Part shown: positions 52,904 through 54,259 of the stretch, piece by piece | Position numbering within the stretch: position 1 is the first letter of the stretch | How the letters are laid out: every line of letters starts with the position of its first letter | Assembly: GCA_015654675.1 (NCBI GenBank) | Contig: JAATGM010000053.1 | Span: 1-54,259 of the forward strand | DNA length: 54,259 bases | Reading direction: 5' to 3' | DNA from: Planctomycetota bacterium | Lineage (GTDB): Bacteria; Planctomycetota; Phycisphaerae; UBA1845; UTPLA1 | Position numbers and translations under genes: made by a program | The notes under the pieces: generated by a model | The model's input: the letters and a program-made list of their open reading frames with translations, nothing else | Told to the model about the DNA's origin: nothing | Databases searched by the model: none

Positions 52904-54259
52904 GTGATCAGTGATCATCCGTCCGGCTCGGGACTGCAGGGCGTTGACGGCCCGGCGGGCGGCGCATTCGATGTTCGCGAGCTGCTGTCGGCGTTACAGG
53001 CCGTTGGGGAAGGGAACTTCGCGGTCCGGCTTCCGGGCGATCGGGCGGGAATCGCCGGGCGTGTTGCCGACGCCTTCAATCAGATTGTCTCAGCCAATGA
53101 ACGCATGGCGCGCGAGCTTGAGCGCGTCGGGCAGGTGGTCGGCAAGGAGGGGCGGACTCGCCAACGGGCCCGGTTCGGACAGACCGGCGGGCAATGGGGA
53201 CAGATGGAGGTCTCGATCAACTCGTTGATCGACGATCTTTTGTGGCCTACTTCGGAAGTTACGCGAGCGATCTCGGCGGTTGCGCAAGGCGACCTGTTAC
53301 AGACTGTGCGGCTTGACGTCGATGGCCGGCCACTTGAGGGTGAGTTCCTTCGGTCGGCCATGATCGTGAACACGATGATCCAGCAATTGGACGTGTTCAC
53401 GTCGGAAGTGACGCGCGTCGCGCGCGAGGTCGGCAGTGACGGGAAGCTGGGCGGGCAGGCCCAGGTGCGCGAGGTCAGCGGCGTCTGGAAGGACCTGACC
53501 GAAAGCGTCAATTCGATGGCGGGCAACCTGACCGCCCAGGTTCGAAACATCGCGGATGTCACCATTGCTGTCGCGAGCGGCGACTTGTCGCGCAAGATTA
53601 CGGTCGATGTGCGGGGTGAAATTCTGCAGCTGAAAGAGGCCATCAACACGATGGTCGATCAGCTTCGCTCGTTTGCGTCTGAAGTTACGCGCGTTGCCCG
53701 CGAAGTGGGAACGGACGGCAAGCTGGGCGGGCAGGCGGTCGTGCCGGGTGTGGCCGGTACGTGGAAGGATTTGACGGACAGCGTCAACGCCATGGCGGGC
53801 AACCTGACCGCGCAGGTTCGTAACATCGCGGAGGTGACGACGGCGGTCGCGCGCGGCGATCTGTCACGCAAGATCACCGTTGACGTGAAGGGCGAGATTC
53901 TGGAATTGAAGAACACCATCAACACGATGGTGGATCAGCTCAACGCGTTCGCCGGTGAAGTGACGCGCGTGGCGCGAGAAGTCGGAACGGAAGGAAAGCT
54001 GGGCGGGCAGGCCCTAGTTCCGGGTGTCGCGGGGACCTGGAAGGATTTGACCGAGAACGTGAATTTCATGGCCAGCAACCTGAGCGTGCAATTGCGCGAC
54101 ATGTCGAAGGTGGCGACGGCCATTGCGAGCGGTGACTTGACGCAAAAGATTACGGTCGATGTGCGCGGTGAAATTTTCCAAATCAAAAACGCCATCAACA
54201 CGATGGTGGACCAGCTTTCTTCGTTCGCCGCGGAAGTGACGCGCGTGGCGCGCGAGGTC
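52904..54259 (+). CDS. Multi-HAMP signal-transduction protein, probable sensor histidine kinase, C-terminus beyond window
   Basis: At least 452 residues, open at the window end. A GTG start at 52904 has GGAGG 7 nt upstream. There is no transmembrane segment, so the protein is cytosolic in the visible part. The first 120 residues are a divergent HAMP-like region ([20 protein letters not shown]). Then tandem 92-residue units appear, each with [39 protein letters not shown] and [20 protein letters not shown], then [20 protein letters not shown]. This is the poly-HAMP layout of group III (Nik1/Os-1-like) hybrid histidine kinases, which sense osmotic stress in fungi and also occur in bacteria. The kinase and receiver domains would lie past the window, so the catalytic role is not seen directly. 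Confidence 0.82.
   Translation, partial: MISDHPSGSGLQGVDGPAGGAFDVRELLSALQAVGEGNFAVRLPGDRAGIAGRVADAFNQIVSANERMARELERVGQVVGKEGRTRQRARFGQTGGQWGQMEVSINSLIDDLLWPTSEVTRAISAVAQGDLLQTVRLDVDGRPLEGEFLRSAMIVNTMIQQLDVFTSEVTRVAREVGSDGKLGGQAQVREVSGVWKDLTESVNSMAGNLTAQVRNIADVTIAVASGDLSRKITVDVRGEILQLKEAINTMVDQLRSFASEVTRVAREVGTDGKLGGQAVVPGVAGTWKDLTDSVNAMAGNLTAQVRNIAEVTTAVARGDLSRKITVDVKGEILELKNTINTMVDQLNAFAGEVTRVAREVGTEGKLGGQALVPGVAGTWKDLTENVNFMASNLSVQLRDMSKVATAIASGDLTQKITVDVRGEIFQIKNAINTMVDQLSSFAAEVTRVAREV
53396..54259 (+). repeat. Tandem 276-bp coding repeats (HAMP units)
   Basis: Equivalent codons of the unit (the Phe before xxEVTRV) occur at 53396, 53672, 53948 and about 54224, a constant spacing of 276 bp or 92 codons. 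Units are highly similar in DNA as well as protein, consistent with internal duplication. The array continues beyond the window. Confidence 0.9.

Noticed and set aside
52634-52918. Open frame on the minus strand upstream of the HAMP gene
   Set aside because: It overlaps the HAMP gene start, is Arg/Ser/Thr-rich low complexity and lacks start signals.
53080-54201. Repeated minus-strand open frames opposite the HAMP array
   Set aside because: They are periodic antisense reflections of the 276-bp coding repeats.
1-54259. Search for tRNA, rRNA, CRISPR arrays, insertion sequences, integrases and phage genes
   Set aside because: None could be recognised by eye; intergenic spaces are short and show only the signals listed.

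Overview
The window looks like chromosomal DNA of a high-GC member of the Planctomycetota, perhaps close to the Phycisphaerae. The evidence is indirect. Two large secreted proteins end in dockerin-like 'GDxNxDG' tails of the kind common in planctomycete secretomes. There is a type III glutamine synthetase, a beta-propeller/dihaem cytochrome protein, several small lipoproteins, and a multi-HAMP signalling protein. No rRNA, tRNA, CRISPR array, insertion sequence or phage gene was recognised. The window cuts a gene at each end.

Layout. 1-4.9 kb (minus strand): a Nudix hydrolase, an intramembrane site-2 protease, a small lipoprotein, dapB (lysine/diaminopimelate pathway) and a subtilase whose usual histidine motif is replaced. 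5.2-7.2 kb: a small hypothetical protein, a PAPS-type sulfotransferase and a free-standing tRNA-binding OB domain. 7.3-12.1 kb is the most unusual part: a RyR-domain protein and a four-helix SLATT-like membrane protein form a tight operon, a coiled-coil lipoprotein is divergent from them, and next comes a TIR-transmembrane-TPR-Sel1 protein. 12.2-18.3 kb: a zincin-like metallopeptidase, SppA, a zinc-ribbon/VWA-like membrane protein, a cytidylate-kinase-like protein with a degenerate P-loop, a clear terminator and glnN. 18.3-27.9 kb holds exported proteins: an alkaline-phosphatase-superfamily phosphodiesterase, a thioredoxin-like protein, a propeller/cytochrome protein, a canonical subtilase and a proline-rich lipoprotein.

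27.9-31.9 kb: two GT39/ArnT-type glycosyltransferases. The second is preceded by a small membrane protein that appears to start at ATC. 31.9-38.2 kb: an M20/YgeY-like hydrolase, moaA, a CoA-acylating (methyl)malonate-semialdehyde dehydrogenase, a beta-ureidopropionase-like amidohydrolase and a class III aminotransferase. The last three match consecutive late steps of reductive pyrimidine/beta-alanine catabolism. 38.2-39.9 kb: the ABC-F factor ettA. 40.2-48.2 kb: an autoregulated-looking marR plus an mdtABC-like RND efflux operon in which every junction is a 4-nt stop/start overlap. 48.3-52.4 kb: a DUF1003 protein, an AsmA-like protein and a small orphan gene followed by strong inverted repeats. 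From 52.9 kb to the end: the N-terminal part of a signalling protein built from tandem 92-residue HAMP repeats encoded by 276-bp DNA repeats.

Most genes are tightly packed. Convergent pairs commonly overlap or abut with no visible intrinsic terminator. Starts were chosen by Shine-Dalgarno spacing, signal peptides and domain boundaries; all functions are read from sequence motifs without database searches.
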